Part shown: one piece after another, positions 51,531-61,568 of the stretch
Position numbering within the stretch: the first letter of the stretch is position 1
Layout of the letters: each line of letters starts with the position of its first letter
Assembly: GCF_030849025.1 (NCBI RefSeq)
Contig: NZ_CP118224.1
Span: 2,937,501-3,001,500 of the forward strand
DNA from: Oceanimonas pelagia
Lineage (GTDB): Bacteria > Pseudomonadota > Gammaproteobacteria > Enterobacterales > Aeromonadaceae
Direction: 5' to 3'
Length of the DNA stretch: 64,000 bases
Notes under the pieces: model-generated
What the model was told of the DNA's origin: nothing
The model's input: only the letters and a program-made list of their open reading frames with translations
Database searches by the model: none
Made by a program: the position numbers and the translations under genes

Positions 51531-52298
51531 TTAAATACCGCTGCCGTCGGACTCGGGCACTTCGTGCAGGCCGCACTCGCGCTTGAGGCCGTTGAAGCGG
51601 GTATCGGCTTCGCTCATGCCCGGCTCCCACTTGGCGGTGGTATGCACATCGCCCACCGACACATAACCCTGCTCCCACAACGGGTGGTACGGCAGGTCGT
51701 GATCCTTCAGGTAGTAGTGCACATCCTTGTTGCTCCAGTCGATGATCGGCAGGAACTTGAACAGCCCATTCTGCACCCCCAGCACTTCAAGCCCTTCCCG
51801 GGTATCGGACTGGCTGCGGCGCAGACCGGCAAACCAGACGCCGGCGTTCAGCTCCCGCAGGGCTCGCTGCATCGGTTCCACCTTGTTGAGGTGGTTGTAG
51901 CGGCTGATGCCTTCCACCCCCTGCTCCCACAGCTTGCCGTAGCGGGCTTCCTGCCAGGCGGCAGACTCCGCCGCCCGGTACACCTTCAGGTTTAGCCTGA
52001 GCCGTTCGGTCAGCTCGTCGATAAAGCGGTAGGTCTCGGGAAACAGGTAGCCGGTATCGGTGAGGATCACCGGAATATCGACCCTGGCCTGGGTCACCAG
52101 GTGCAGCATCACCGCCGCCTGAATGCCGAAACTGGAGGAGAGCACCGGCTCTCCCGGCAGGTTGTCCAGCGCCCAGCGCACCCGCTCGGGAGCGCTCAGG
52201 GCCACCAGCTCACGATTAATCGGCGCCAGGGCTTCGGCCTGCTCCTGCCGGGTCAGGCCGGTCAGCTCCTCCAGCGCGGGTAACACACTAGACTGCAT
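51531..52298 (-). CDS. cysH: PAPS reductase CysH
   Basis: Reduces 3'-phosphoadenylyl sulfate to sulfite with thioredoxin. 255 aa. The nucleotide-binding start is [10 protein letters not shown] (about residue 53), [10 protein letters not shown] follows, and the redox cysteine is in the C-terminal ECGLHE. The protein lacks the extra cysteine pairs of plant-type APS reductases. Overlaps cysI by 11 nt. Confidence 0.96.
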   Translation of the reverse strand: MQSSVLPALEELTGLTRQEQAEALAPINRELVALSAPERVRWALDNLPGEPVLSSSFGIQAAVMLHLVTQARVDIPVILTDTGYLFPETYRFIDELTERLRLNLKVYRAAESAAWQEARYGKLWEQGVEGISRYNHLNKVEPMQRALRELNAGVWFAGLRRSQSDTREGLEVLGVQNGLFKFLPIIDWSNKDVHYYLKDHDLPYHPLWEQGYVSVGDVHTTAKWEPGMSEADTRFNGLKRECGLHEVPESDGSGI

Positions 52299-53979
52299 AA
52301 AAATCCCTCGCGGAGTCGACCACCGGCGCGATAATGCCGGCGCGGATCACGAAGTCGCCAAAGCCTTCACCGCTTTCACGCTCGGCGGCCCAACGGCCCA
52401 CCAGGGCGTCGATCTCTTCCAGGATCTGCCGGTCGGTAATGTTTTCCCTGTACATGCGCGGAATGCGGGTGCCTTCCCGGTTGCCGCCCAGGTGCAGGTT
52501 GTAGCGCCCCGGCGCCTTGCCCACCAGGCCGATCTCCGCCAGCATGGCGCGGCCACAGCCGTTGGGGCAGCCGGTGACCCGGAAGATAATGCTGTCGTCG
52601 TTCACGCCGTGCTTGGCCAGCACGCCTTCGATTTCGGTGACGAATTCCGGCAGGAAGCGCTCGGCTTCGGCCATCGCCAGCGGACAGGTCGGCAGCGCCA
52701 CACAGGCCATGGAGTTCTGCCGCTGCGCGGACACGCTGTCGTCCAGCAGACCGTATTGCCGGGCCAGGGCTTCAATCTGCGCCTTCTGCTCCGCCGGCAC
52801 ACCGGCGATGATCAGATTCTGGTTGGCGGTCAGGCGGAAGTCGCCCTGATGCACCTTGGCAATCTCGGCCATGCCGGTTTTCAGCGGCTTGCCCGGATAA
52901 TCCAGAATACGGCCATTCTCGATAAACAGGGTCAGGTGGTGCTTGCCGTCGATGCCTTCCACCCAGCCAAAACGATCGCCGCGACCGGTGAACTCGTAAG
53001 GACGGCTTTCTTCAAACTGAATGCCCGCCCGTTTTTCTACCTCGGCCTTGAACGCCTCCACACCGAAGCGCTCCAGAGTGTATTTGGTCTTGGCGTTCTT
53101 GCGCTCGGAGCGGTTACCCCAGTCGCGCTGGGTGGTGACCACGGCTTCCGCTACCGCCAGGGTGTGGGACAGCGGAATAAAGCCGAAGTCGCTGGCCTTG
53201 CGCGGATAGGTGTTGGTGTCGCCGTGGGTCATGGCCAGACCTCCGCCCACCAGCACGTTGAAGCCCACCAGCTTGCCGTTGTCGGCGATGGCCACAAAGT
53301 TCAGATCGTTGGCGTGCACGTCCACGTCGTTCTGCGGCGGGATCACCACCGTGGTCTTGAACTTGCGCGGCAGGTAGGTGGAGCCCAGAATCGGCTCTTC
53401 GTCGGTGGTTTCCAGCCGCTCACCGTCCAGCCAGATCTCCGCATAGGCCCGGGTCCTGGGCAACAGGTGCTCGGAGATCTTCTTGGCCCACTCGTAGGCT
53501 TGCTGATGCAGCTCGGACTCCACCGGGTTGCTGGTGCACAGCACGTTCCGGTTTACATCGCCGGCGGTGGCGATGGAGTCGATGCCGGTCTTGTTCAGGG
53601 TCTGGTGCATCAGCTTGATGTCGCGCTTGAGCACACCGTGAAACTGAAAGGTCTGACGGGTGGTCAGGCGAATACTGCCGTACATGGTGTGATCGGCGGC
53701 AAACTTGTCGATCACCAGCCACTGCTCGGGAGTGATGATACCGCCGGGCAGACGGGCGCGCAGCATCACATTGTGCAGGGGCTCCAGCTTCTGGGCGGTA
53801 CGCTCGTTGCGAATGTCGCGGTCGTCCTGCTGATACATGCCGTGAAAACGGATCAGCTGGAAGTTGTCGCCGTTAAAGCCACCGGTCAGCGGATCCTGCA
53901 GATCCTGCTCTATGGTGCCGCGCAGGAAATTGCTCTCGCGCTTGAGGCGTTCGTTGTCGGACAGTTTTTGCTCGCTCAT
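52288..53979 (-). CDS. cysI: Sulfite reductase hemoprotein subunit
   Basis: Siroheme/4Fe-4S subunit that reduces sulfite to sulfide with electrons from CysJ. 563 aa from ATG 53979; the longer frame to 54030 overlaps cysJ. Cluster and siroheme cysteines are in ALPTCPLAM (about residue 425) and [11 protein letters not shown] (about residue 470). The siroheme is made by CysG nearby. Starts 2 nt from the cysJ stop. Confidence 0.96.
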   Translation of the reverse strand: MSEQKLSDNERLKRESNFLRGTIEQDLQDPLTGGFNGDNFQLIRFHGMYQQDDRDIRNERTAQKLEPLHNVMLRARLPGGIITPEQWLVIDKFAADHTMYGSIRLTTRQTFQFHGVLKRDIKLMHQTLNKTGIDSIATAGDVNRNVLCTSNPVESELHQQAYEWAKKISEHLLPRTRAYAEIWLDGERLETTDEEPILGSTYLPRKFKTTVVIPPQNDVDVHANDLNFVAIADNGKLVGFNVLVGGGLAMTHGDTNTYPRKASDFGFIPLSHTLAVAEAVVTTQRDWGNRSERKNAKTKYTLERFGVEAFKAEVEKRAGIQFEESRPYEFTGRGDRFGWVEGIDGKHHLTLFIENGRILDYPGKPLKTGMAEIAKVHQGDFRLTANQNLIIAGVPAEQKAQIEALARQYGLLDDSVSAQRQNSMACVALPTCPLAMAEAERFLPEFVTEIEGVLAKHGVNDDSIIFRVTGCPNGCGRAMLAEIGLVGKAPGRYNLHLGGNREGTRIPRMYRENITDRQILEEIDALVGRWAAERESGEGFGDFVIRAGIIAPVVDSARDFYAV

Positions 53980-53980
53980 C

Positions 53981-55780
53981 TTAATAAACATCCCTTTGGT
54001 AACGCTTGGCGCTGCGCAGCGCATCCACATAGTCTTCGGCCTGCTCGCGGGTCTTGCCGCCGTGCTCGGCCACCAGCTCGATCAGGGCCTCGTGTACGTC
54101 CTTGGCCATGCGGGTGGCGTCACCGCACACATAGAAGTGGGCGCCCTGCTCCAGCCAGGCATACACCTCGGCACCCTCTTCCTTCAGCTTGTGCTGCACA
54201 TACACTTTCTCGGCCTGATCCCGGCTGAACGCCAGGGAGATTTTGCTCAGCAGGCCGGACTTGACGTAACGCTGCCACTCCAGCTGATACAGGAAGTCCT
54301 GGGTGAAGTGAGGGTTGCCGAAGAACAGCCAGTTCTTGCCCTCGGCACCGCGGGCGTCCCGCTCCTGCATAAAGGCGCGGAAGGGTGCGATACCGGTGCC
54401 CGGGCCCACCATGATCACCGGGGTATTGTCGTCGGCGGGCAGGCGGAAGTTATCATTGTGCTCCACGAATACCCGTACCTTGCCGCCTTCTTCCAGCCGG
54501 TCGGCCAGGTAGGAAGAGGCGCCGCCGGCACGGGCTTCACCGTCGTGATCGAAACGCACCACGCCCACGGTCAGATGCACTTCCTCGTCCACTTCCGCCT
54601 GGGAAGAGGCGATGGAATACAGCCGCGGGGTCAGCCGGCGCAGGGCTCCCTGCAGTTGCTCGGCGGTCAGTGCCACCGGCTGCTCGGCGACGATGTCCCG
54701 GATCTGATGCTTGGCACAGTACTCGCGCAGGGCGGCCTTGTCTTCGATCAGCGCCTTGAGCTTGTCAGAGCCGGACAGTTCGGCATAGGCCTGCACAAAA
54801 CTGGCATAGCCCTGGGTCAGCTCATAGTGGTTGATCAGCGCCTCGCGCAGCGGCAGGGTCTTGTCGTCCACCTTGACGCCGGTGTCGCCGGACAGTTCCA
54901 CCAGTTGCAGCAGACCGTCCACCAGCGCTTCGTCGTTGGTAAACCAGATCCCCAGGGCGTCGCCGGGCTGATAGGTCAGGCCGGAGTCTTCCAGGGAAAT
55001 CTCGATATGGCGCACATCCCGGTCGGAATCCCGGCCGGTGATCTTCTGGTTGGTGGACAACTCGGCGGCAAAGGGGTTCTTCTTGCTGTACAGGCTGGCC
55101 ACGCCCTGAGTGGCGGGCACCCCCGGCACCACCTGGTTGGCGGCGTCGGCGGACAGGGCGTCTTTCAGCAGCTCAAAGGCGGCATTGCCCCACTCGGTGG
55201 CCGGGCCTTCGTAGTCCACGTCGCAGTCGAGGCGGGCCAGCAGCGGCCTGGCACCGGCCTTGCTCAGGTATTCGTCAAAGTCCTTGCCGGTCTGGCAAAA
55301 GAATTCGTAGGAGGAATCCCCCAGGCCGATCACGCCATAGCTCAGGCCATCCAGCTTGCCGGCCTTGCCGGCCTTGAGCTGCTTGTGGAATTCAATGGCG
55401 TCATCGGGGGCCTCGCCCTCGCCATTGGTGCTGGCCACGATCAGCACATGGGTTTCCTTCTTGAGCTGCTTGATCTTGTAGTCGGCCACGTTGAACAGCT
55501 CGGCGGCCACGCCGCTGGCATCAGCCTGGGCCTTGAGGGCCTCGGCCACGCCCTTGGCGTTGCCGGTTTGCGAAGCGTAGAGAATGGTCAGCTTGCCTGC
55601 GGGCTGCGCGGCGGCGGCGGGCTGGGCCGCAATGGCCTGGCCATGCTGGCTGATGCCATAGAGGTAGCCGCTGACCCAGGCCAGCTGGGTGGCGTTGAGC
55701 TCGGCCGCCACCTGAGTGAGCTTGTGTACCTGTTGTTCATTGAGCGGGCTGGCGGCCGCCGCGAGTTCTTTTAAAAGCAT
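53981..55780 (-). CDS. cysJ: Sulfite reductase flavoprotein subunit
   Basis: NADPH-dependent diflavin reductase that feeds CysI. 599 aa from ATG 55780, exactly the E. coli length; GTG 55795 would add five residues. Flavodoxin domain [17 protein letters not shown] (about residue 66); FAD domain RLYSIASS (about residue 385); NADPH domain [12 protein letters not shown]. The chosen start puts it 60 nt from the shared regulatory module. Confidence 0.96.
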   Translation of the reverse strand: MLLKELAAAASPLNEQQVHKLTQVAAELNATQLAWVSGYLYGISQHGQAIAAQPAAAAQPAGKLTILYASQTGNAKGVAEALKAQADASGVAAELFNVADYKIKQLKKETHVLIVASTNGEGEAPDDAIEFHKQLKAGKAGKLDGLSYGVIGLGDSSYEFFCQTGKDFDEYLSKAGARPLLARLDCDVDYEGPATEWGNAAFELLKDALSADAANQVVPGVPATQGVASLYSKKNPFAAELSTNQKITGRDSDRDVRHIEISLEDSGLTYQPGDALGIWFTNDEALVDGLLQLVELSGDTGVKVDDKTLPLREALINHYELTQGYASFVQAYAELSGSDKLKALIEDKAALREYCAKHQIRDIVAEQPVALTAEQLQGALRRLTPRLYSIASSQAEVDEEVHLTVGVVRFDHDGEARAGGASSYLADRLEEGGKVRVFVEHNDNFRLPADDNTPVIMVGPGTGIAPFRAFMQERDARGAEGKNWLFFGNPHFTQDFLYQLEWQRYVKSGLLSKISLAFSRDQAEKVYVQHKLKEEGAEVYAWLEQGAHFYVCGDATRMAKDVHEALIELVAEHGGKTREQAEDYVDALRSAKRYQRDVY

Positions 55781-55839
55781 GACATTGGCTTCCACTTTTC
55801 CAGAGTGGACATAGCTTAAGCCAGGGCAGGCAAAAACAA

Positions 55840-55877
55840 TAAAGAATAAAGGGTGATTTTTTATTCGTTAAAAGAAT
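55840..55877 (-). promoter_or_regulatory. cysJ upstream module, candidate CysB site
   Basis: The partner of the cysG module: 28 of 38 positions identical, with the same 60-nt distance to the start codon. TAAGCT at the position matching the cysG -10 is a weak hexamer, fitting activator dependence. Confidence 0.6.
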
Positions 55878-55958
55878 ATGACTTTAAGGTGAAACGTAAA
55901 AAGTAAGACGTAAGACGAGATATCTAATGGAGTGCCCCCGATAAAGTAGACACTTAAG

Positions 55959-56768
55959 TTAAGCGGCAGCTGCGTAGGCATCGGGAGTCATCCCTCCCAG
56001 CGCCATGTGGCGCCGCACTTTCGGGTAATACTCGTCTGTATAATACCGGACTTCATCTGCCATTTCGTCTCTTCCGAGCACGCCCAGAGGGCGAGTCCAC
56101 TCCTTCTTGAGTAGCGCGAAGAAGCTTTCCGAACAGGCGTTATCCCAGCAGTTACCTCGGCGTGACATGCTGATGGTGATTCCCCGTGTATTCAGCCATC
56201 TCATCACCTCTCCGTTGCGATACTGACTCCCTTGGTCCGAGTGGAACAACAGCTGTTTCCCATCTGGCCGCTGATGTTGCCATGCCTGCTCAAGGGCCTC
56301 CAGCACCAGTTGGGCGCTATTGATGGCACCCATGGCTCGGCCCACCACGCGGCGTGTGCCCAGGTCTAGGACTGCTGCGATGTAGAGCCAGCCTTCACTG
56401 CACCGGATTTGGGTGATATCTGATACCCAAACTCGGTTCGCTGAACCCACCGAGAACTGGCGATTCAACAGATTCGGTAACACAGGCAAGGACGATGTTG
56501 GCTTTTGATATCCTGCTTTAGGAGCCGTGCATGAACGATAACCAGCGTCTCTCAGCAAGCGCTGAACCTGGTTCTTGCCGCAGCAGAACCCGGCATCCCG
56601 TGCTTCCAGCCACAGCTTGCGATAACCCGGCACATTCTTCAGTTGCCTGGCTCGCTCGAGCAGGAAGGTGTTCAGCGTCCGTCGCTCGATGGCACGCGCC
56701 CCCGGAGAGTGTTGACGTGTTCGCCAGCGATAATATCCCGCTCGTGACACGTCGAGTACTTCACACAT
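55959..56768 (-). CDS. IS3-family transposase OrfB
   Basis: Catalytic part of the transposase. 269 aa from ATG 56768, but the frame is open back to the slippery site at 56852-56858, consistent with production as an OrfAB fusion through -1 frameshifting. The DDE residues are in WVSDITQIR, HSDQGSQY and ESFFALLKKE, all intact. It probably makes the active transposase. Confidence 0.92.
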   Translation of the reverse strand: MCEVLDVSRAGYYRWRTRQHSPGARAIERRTLNTFLLERARQLKNVPGYRKLWLEARDAGFCCGKNQVQRLLRDAGYRSCTAPKAGYQKPTSSLPVLPNLLNRQFSVGSANRVWVSDITQIRCSEGWLYIAAVLDLGTRRVVGRAMGAINSAQLVLEALEQAWQHQRPDGKQLLFHSDQGSQYRNGEVMRWLNTRGITISMSRRGNCWDNACSESFFALLKKEWTRPLGVLGRDEMADEVRYYTDEYYPKVRRHMALGGMTPDAYAAAA

Positions 56769-56818
56769 TATCGAGACCCGCCAGCGTTGACTTCGGTGGG
56801 CCTCGATAAAGGCAAACC

Positions 56819-57136
56819 TTACTTGCCGTGCTTGGCGAAGTACTCTTGCGCCTTTTTTAGGATTTCGTTCTCCAGCTCTTTCCGCTCAAGCTGCTTCTTC
56901 AGCCGAGCTACCTCGCGCTCCAGCTCCTGCAGGCTTTTTTCTGGTCCGGTGTTTTCAACGGCTTTGTCGGATGATTTCTTGGTCATGCTCCACTCTCTAC
57001 GCCAGCGACTCAATTGGTTAGGATGGATCCCAAGTCTGCCAGCAAGCTGAGCTTGTGTCTCTGTGGTGGAGAGCGAGGCCTCGACGGCCTCACGTTTGAA
57101 TGCATCGCTAAAGCGACGGTGGGGTTTGTATTTCAT
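56819..57136 (-). CDS. IS3-family OrfA
   Basis: 105-aa DNA-binding partner. N-terminal helix-turn-helix FSDAFKREAVEASL...LGIHPNQLSRWRRE (about residues 9-50), then a leucine-zipper coiled coil LQELEREVARLKKQLERKEL (about residues 70-95). Stops after the frameshift site. Confidence 0.92.
   Translation of the reverse strand: MKYKPHRRFSDAFKREAVEASLSTTETQAQLAGRLGIHPNQLSRWRREWSMTKKSSDKAVENTGPEKSLQELEREVARLKKQLERKELENEILKKAQEYFAKHGK
56852..56858 (-). promoter_or_regulatory. A6G slippery heptamer for -1 frameshift
   Basis: AAAAAAG read in the A-AAA-AAG register on the minus strand. A -1 shift here joins OrfA to the OrfB frame, which has no stop before the OrfB ATG. Confidence 0.85.
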
Positions 57137-57210
57137 AACACCTTCTCATCTAATGAAGGTGTCTACTTTTCTCGGGCCAGTCCATAACCTCTTACGTCTT
57201 CCGTCTCTCG

Positions 57211-57244
57211 TAAAATAAAAAAGGGCTGCCTTGCGGAAGCCCTT
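57211..57244 (-). terminator. Terminator after rpoC
   Basis: On the minus strand AAGGGCT pairs with AGCCCTT around a 10-nt loop, followed by T6-A-T4. It closes the rpoBC transcript before the IS. Confidence 0.88.
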
Positions 57245-57269
57245 GTCTTATCAGCGAGTCGGTTACTGC

Positions 57270-60200
57270 TTATTCGTCGGCGCTGCCGGCGGCATTGAGC
57301 AGATCGGCCAGGCTTTGCTCTGCTTCATCGGCAGAGATCTGCACCGGCTGCTCCGGCTGGCGGCGGGCCTGACGGCCCTGATGGTAGGCAAAACCGGTAC
57401 CGGCCGGTACCAGGCGACCCACGATCACGTTCTCCTTCAGACCACGCAGATCGTCGACCTTGCCGGCCACGGCCGCTTCGGTCAGCACGCGGGTGGTTTC
57501 CTGGAAGGAGGCCGCCGAGATGAAGGATTCGGTGCTCAGCGACGCCTTGGTGATGCCCATCAGCACGTGGCGGTAGCTGATGGTGCGCTTGCCTTCGGCT
57601 GCCAGGGCACGGTTGGCCTGACGAATACGCACCACTTCGGCCTGCTCGCCTTCGATAAAGTCGGAGTCACCGGCATCCAGGATCTCGGCACGACGCAGCA
57701 TCTGACGCACCACGGTTTCGATGTGCTTGTCGTTGATCTTAACGCCCTGCAGTCGGTAAACCTCCTGCACCTCGTTGACGATGTAGTTCGCCACCGGGCT
57801 GATGCCACGCAGACGCAGAATGTCGTGGGGCGATTCGGGGCCGTCGGCCAGCACTTCGCCCTTCTCGACCTTCTCACCTTCAAACACGTTGAGGTGACGC
57901 CACTTCGGAATCATTTCCTCATAGGCCTCGCCCCCTTCCAGCGGGGTGATCACCAGGCGGCGCTTGCCCTTGGTTTCCTTGCCGAAGGAAATGGTGCCGG
58001 AAATCTCGGCCAGAATGGCCGGCTCTTTCGGCTGACGGGCTTCGAACAGGTCGGCAACCCGCGGCAGACCACCGGTGATGTCCTTGGTACCGCCGGACTC
58101 CTGGGGAATACGGGCCACGGCATCACCCACGTTTACCTGAGCACCGTCTTCCAGGCTCACGATGGCGCGGCCGGGCAGGAAGTACAGGGCAGACAGGTCG
58201 GTGTCGGGAATGAACACGTCCTTGCCGGCGTCGTCCACCAGTTTCACGGTGGGGCGCAGTTCCTTACCGGAGCTGGGACGCTCGTTCACGTCCATCACCA
58301 CGATGCTGGACAGACCGGTCAGCTCGTCGGTCTGACGGCTGATGGTGACGCCATCGATCATGTCGATGAACTTCACCCGGCCTGCCACTTCGGTGATGAT
58401 GGGGTGCGTGTGCGGATCCCAGTTGGCCACCACCTGACCGGCCTGCACCATGCCACCGTCCGGCTGCTCCAGCAGGGCACCGTAAGGCAGCTTGTGGTTT
58501 TCCCGGGTCTGCCCCATCTCGTCGATGATGGTCAGCTCGGAAGAACGGGACACGATAACGGTCTTGCCGTCGGTGTTGGTAACGGTCTGGGCATTCTGCA
58601 GCTTGACGGTACCGCTGTGCTTGACCTGAATGCTGCTTTCCGCCGCCGCCCGCGATGCCGCACCACCGATGTGGAAGGTACGCATGGTCAGCTGGGTACC
58701 CGGCTCACCGATGGACTGGGCGGCGATAACACCGACCGCCTCGCCCTGGTTGACCAGGTGGCCACGGGCCAGATCGCGGCCGTAACAGTGGGCACAGACG
58801 CCGTGGTCATTGTCACAGGTGATTACGGAACGCACTTTCACCCGGTCTACCGAGCTGGATTCCAGCAGGTCACACAGCTTCTCGTCGAGCAGGGTGTTGC
58901 GGGCCACCAGCACTTCGTCTTCGGTACCCGGCTTGATCACGTCTTCGGCCACCACCCGTCCCAGCACCCGCTCGCGCAGGGGTTCCACCACGTCACCGCC
59001 CTCGATCAGCGGCATCATCCACAGACCTTCGTGGGTACCACAGTCGTCGGAAGTGATCACCAGATCCTGGGCCACGTCCACCAGACGGCGGGTCAGGTAA
59101 CCGGAGTTCGCGGTCTTCAGTGCGGTATCGGCCAGACCCTTACGGGCACCGTGGGTAGAGATAAAGTACTGCAGTACGTTCAGACCTTCACGGAAGTTCG
59201 CGATGATCGGCGTTTCGATGATGGAGCCGTCCGGCTTGGCCATCAGGCCCCGCATACCCGCCAGCTGACGGATCTGGGCGGCACTACCCCGGGCGCCGGA
59301 GTCGGCCATCATGTAGATGCTGTTAAAGGAATCCTGCAGCTCTTCTTCGCCGTCGCGGTTGATGACCACATCTTTCGACAGGTTTTCCATCATCGCCTTG
59401 GACACCCGCTCGTTGGCGCTGGCCCAGATATCGATAACCTTGTTGTAACGCTCCCCGGCGGTAACCAGACCGGACTGGAACTGATCCTGAATCTCGGTAA
59501 CTTCGGCTTCGGCCTCGTCGATGATGTCCTTCTTGGCATCCGGAATCACCATGTCGTTGATGCCCACGGACACACCGGACAGGGTGGCGTAGTGGAAACC
59601 GGTATACATCAGCTGGTCGGCGAAGATAACAGAGTCCTTCAGGCCCAGACGACGGTAACAACCGTTGAGCAGACGGGAGATCTGCTTCTTGCCCATGGGC
59701 TGGTCGATCATTTCAAAGGGCAGGCCCTTGGGCACGATCAGACTCAGGATGGCGCGGCCGATGGTGGTGTCACGAATGGCGGTTCTTTCCACCATGGTGC
59801 CGTCTTCCAGTTTCTCGAAGTCGGTAATGCGCACCTTGACCCGGGCGTGCAGCTCGGCATGACCGGCACGGTACACCTTTTCGGCTTCCTTGGCGCTGGT
59901 CAGCAGCATGCCCTCACCCTTGGCGTTAATGCGATCACGGGTCATGTAGTACAGACCCAGTACCACGTCCTGAGACGGGACGATGATCGGCTCGCCGTTG
60001 GCGGGAGACAGAATGTTGTTGGTGGACATCATCAGCGCGCGGGCTTCGAGCTGGGCTTCCAGGGTCAGGGGTACGTGGACCGCCATCTGGTCACCGTCGA
60101 AGTCGGCGTTATAGGCCGCACACACCAGCGGGTGCAGCTGAATGGCCTTGCCTTCGATCAGTACCGGCTCAAATGCCTGAATACCCAGACGGTGCAGGGT

Positions 60201-61481
60201 AGGCGCCCGGTTCAGCAGCACCGGGTGTTCGCGGATCACGTCGTCCAGAATATCCCAGACGATGGCTTCCTCGCGCTCCACCATCTTCTTGGCCGCCTTG
60301 ATGGTGGTGGCCAGGCCGCGGGATTCCAGCTTGCCGTAGATGAAGGGCTTGAACAGCTCCAGCGCCATCTTCTTGGGCAGACCGCACTGATGCAGACGCA
60401 GGGTCGGACCTACGGTGATAACGGAACGACCGGAGTAGTCGACCCGCTTGCCCAGCAGGTTCTGACGGAAACGACCCTGTTTACCCTTGATCATGTCGGC
60501 CAGAGATTTCAGCGGGCGCTTGTTGGAGCCGGTGATGGCGCGGCCACGACGGCCGTTGTCGAGCAGGGCGTCCACGGATTCCTGCAGCATGCGCTTTTCG
60601 TTGCGCACGATGATGTCGGGCGCAGCCAGATCCAGCAGGCGCTTGAGACGGTTGTTCCGGTTGATCACCCGGCGGTACAGATCGTTCAGATCGGAGGTCG
60701 CGAAGCGGCCACCGTCCAGCGGTACCAGCGGACGCAGATCCGGCGGCAGCACCGGCAGTACCGTCATCACCATCCACTCGGGCTTGTTGCCGGAGAAGTG
60801 GAAGGCTTCCATCAGCTTGAGGCGCTTGGTGATCTTCTTGCGCTTGGTTTCGGAGTTGGTCTGATCCAGCTCCTCGCGCATGGTGTTGATCTCGCCTTCC
60901 AGATCGATGTCGCGCAGCAGGGCCAGCACGGCCTCGGCGCCCATCTTGGCGTCGAATTCGTCACCCCACTCTTCCAGCGAGTCCAGGTACTGCTCTTCAG
61001 ACAGCATCTGGCCGCGCTCCAGGCTGGTCATGCCCGGCTCGATCACCACGTAGGATTCAAAATACAGCACCCGCTCGATGTCGCGCAGGGTCATGTCCAG
61101 CAGCAGGCCAATGCGGCTCGGCAGTGACTTCAGGAACCAGATATGGGCCACCGGGCTGGCCAGCTCGATGTGCCCCATGCGCTCACGGCGCACCTTGGTC
61201 TGGGTAACTTCAACGCCGCACTTTTCACAGATCACGCCGCGGTGCTTGAGGCGCTTGTACTTGCCGCACAAACACTCATAGTCCTTGACCGGACCAAAGA
61301 TCCGGGCGCAGAAAAGGCCGTCACGCTCCGGCTTGAAGGTACGGTAGTTGATGGTCTCGGGCTTTTTGACTTCGCCAAAGGACCAAGAGCGGATCATGTC
61401 GGGCGAGGCCAGACCGATTTTGATACCGTCAAACTCTTCAGTCTTACTCTGCGCTTTCAAAAACTTAAGCAAGTCTTTCAC
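57270..61481 (-). CDS. rpoC: RNA polymerase beta' subunit
   Basis: Largest subunit of RNA polymerase. 1403 aa, starting at GTG 61481 like E. coli, with an AGGAG site. First zinc ribbon in [19 protein letters not shown] (about residues 70-88), catalytic NADFDGDQM (about residue 460), and the second cysteine cluster [11 protein letters not shown] (about residue 890). Only 87 nt after rpoB. Confidence 0.98.
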   Translation of the reverse strand: MKDLLKFLKAQSKTEEFDGIKIGLASPDMIRSWSFGEVKKPETINYRTFKPERDGLFCARIFGPVKDYECLCGKYKRLKHRGVICEKCGVEVTQTKVRRERMGHIELASPVAHIWFLKSLPSRIGLLLDMTLRDIERVLYFESYVVIEPGMTSLERGQMLSEEQYLDSLEEWGDEFDAKMGAEAVLALLRDIDLEGEINTMREELDQTNSETKRKKITKRLKLMEAFHFSGNKPEWMVMTVLPVLPPDLRPLVPLDGGRFATSDLNDLYRRVINRNNRLKRLLDLAAPDIIVRNEKRMLQESVDALLDNGRRGRAITGSNKRPLKSLADMIKGKQGRFRQNLLGKRVDYSGRSVITVGPTLRLHQCGLPKKMALELFKPFIYGKLESRGLATTIKAAKKMVEREEAIVWDILDDVIREHPVLLNRAPTLHRLGIQAFEPVLIEGKAIQLHPLVCAAYNADFDGDQMAVHVPLTLEAQLEARALMMSTNNILSPANGEPIIVPSQDVVLGLYYMTRDRINAKGEGMLLTSAKEAEKVYRAGHAELHARVKVRITDFEKLEDGTMVERTAIRDTTIGRAILSLIVPKGLPFEMIDQPMGKKQISRLLNGCYRRLGLKDSVIFADQLMYTGFHYATLSGVSVGINDMVIPDAKKDIIDEAEAEVTEIQDQFQSGLVTAGERYNKVIDIWASANERVSKAMMENLSKDVVINRDGEEELQDSFNSIYMMADSGARGSAAQIRQLAGMRGLMAKPDGSIIETPIIANFREGLNVLQYFISTHGARKGLADTALKTANSGYLTRRLVDVAQDLVITSDDCGTHEGLWMMPLIEGGDVVEPLRERVLGRVVAEDVIKPGTEDEVLVARNTLLDEKLCDLLESSSVDRVKVRSVITCDNDHGVCAHCYGRDLARGHLVNQGEAVGVIAAQSIGEPGTQLTMRTFHIGGAASRAAAESSIQVKHSGTVKLQNAQTVTNTDGKTVIVSRSSELTIIDEMGQTRENHKLPYGALLEQPDGGMVQAGQVVANWDPHTHPIITEVAGRVKFIDMIDGVTISRQTDELTGLSSIVVMDVNERPSSGKELRPTVKLVDDAGKDVFIPDTDLSALYFLPGRAIVSLEDGAQVNVGDAVARIPQESGGTKDITGGLPRVADLFEARQPKEPAILAEISGTISFGKETKGKRRLVITPLEGGEAYEEMIPKWRHLNVFEGEKVEKGEVLADGPESPHDILRLRGISPVANYIVNEVQEVYRLQGVKINDKHIETVVRQMLRRAEILDAGDSDFIEGEQAEVVRIRQANRALAAEGKRTISYRHVLMGITKASLSTESFISAASFQETTRVLTEAAVAGKVDDLRGLKENVIVGRLVPAGTGFAYHQGRQARRQPEQPVQISADEAEQSLADLLNAAGSADE

Positions 61482-61509
61482 GTTAGTCTCCTGTGAGGAG
61501 TTCTACCTG

Positions 61510-61543
61510 GGCGCCCCGCCCTTCCGAAGAATGAAGGGGCGCC
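61510..61543 (-). ncRNA. rpoB-rpoC intergenic stem-loop
   Basis: An imperfect hairpin with GGCGCC/GGCGCC (61510-61515, 61538-61543), a 4-nt bulge and CCTTC/GAAGG, followed by no T run. It may be a processing or stabilising element within the rpoBC message rather than a terminator. Confidence 0.5.
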
Positions 61544-61568
61544 GTTATTTCCGAGGCAGCCTGGTGCC

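Larger units (their letters stand above)
55928..57184 (-). mobile_element. IS3-family insertion sequence, apparently intact
   Basis: A 1257-bp element. Imperfect terminal repeats begin TGGAGTGCCCCCGATAAAGT on the left and TGGACTGGCCCGAGAAAAGT on the right, with AAAGTAGACAC identical in both. A 3-bp direct repeat TAA flanks it (55925-55927 and 57185-57187). Two overlapping frames and an A6G slippery site inside match IS3-family layout. It sits between the rpoC terminator and the cysJ upstream module. Confidence 0.93.

Noticed and set aside
57231-61127. A 1298-codon open frame antisense to rpoC
   Set aside because: It is a shadow of the high-GC rpoC gene in a complementary frame; the predicted protein is low-complexity His/Gly/Val/Leu-rich, and the true rpoC product is unambiguous. 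The same applies to long antisense frames over rpoB, arcB, gltB and cysJI.
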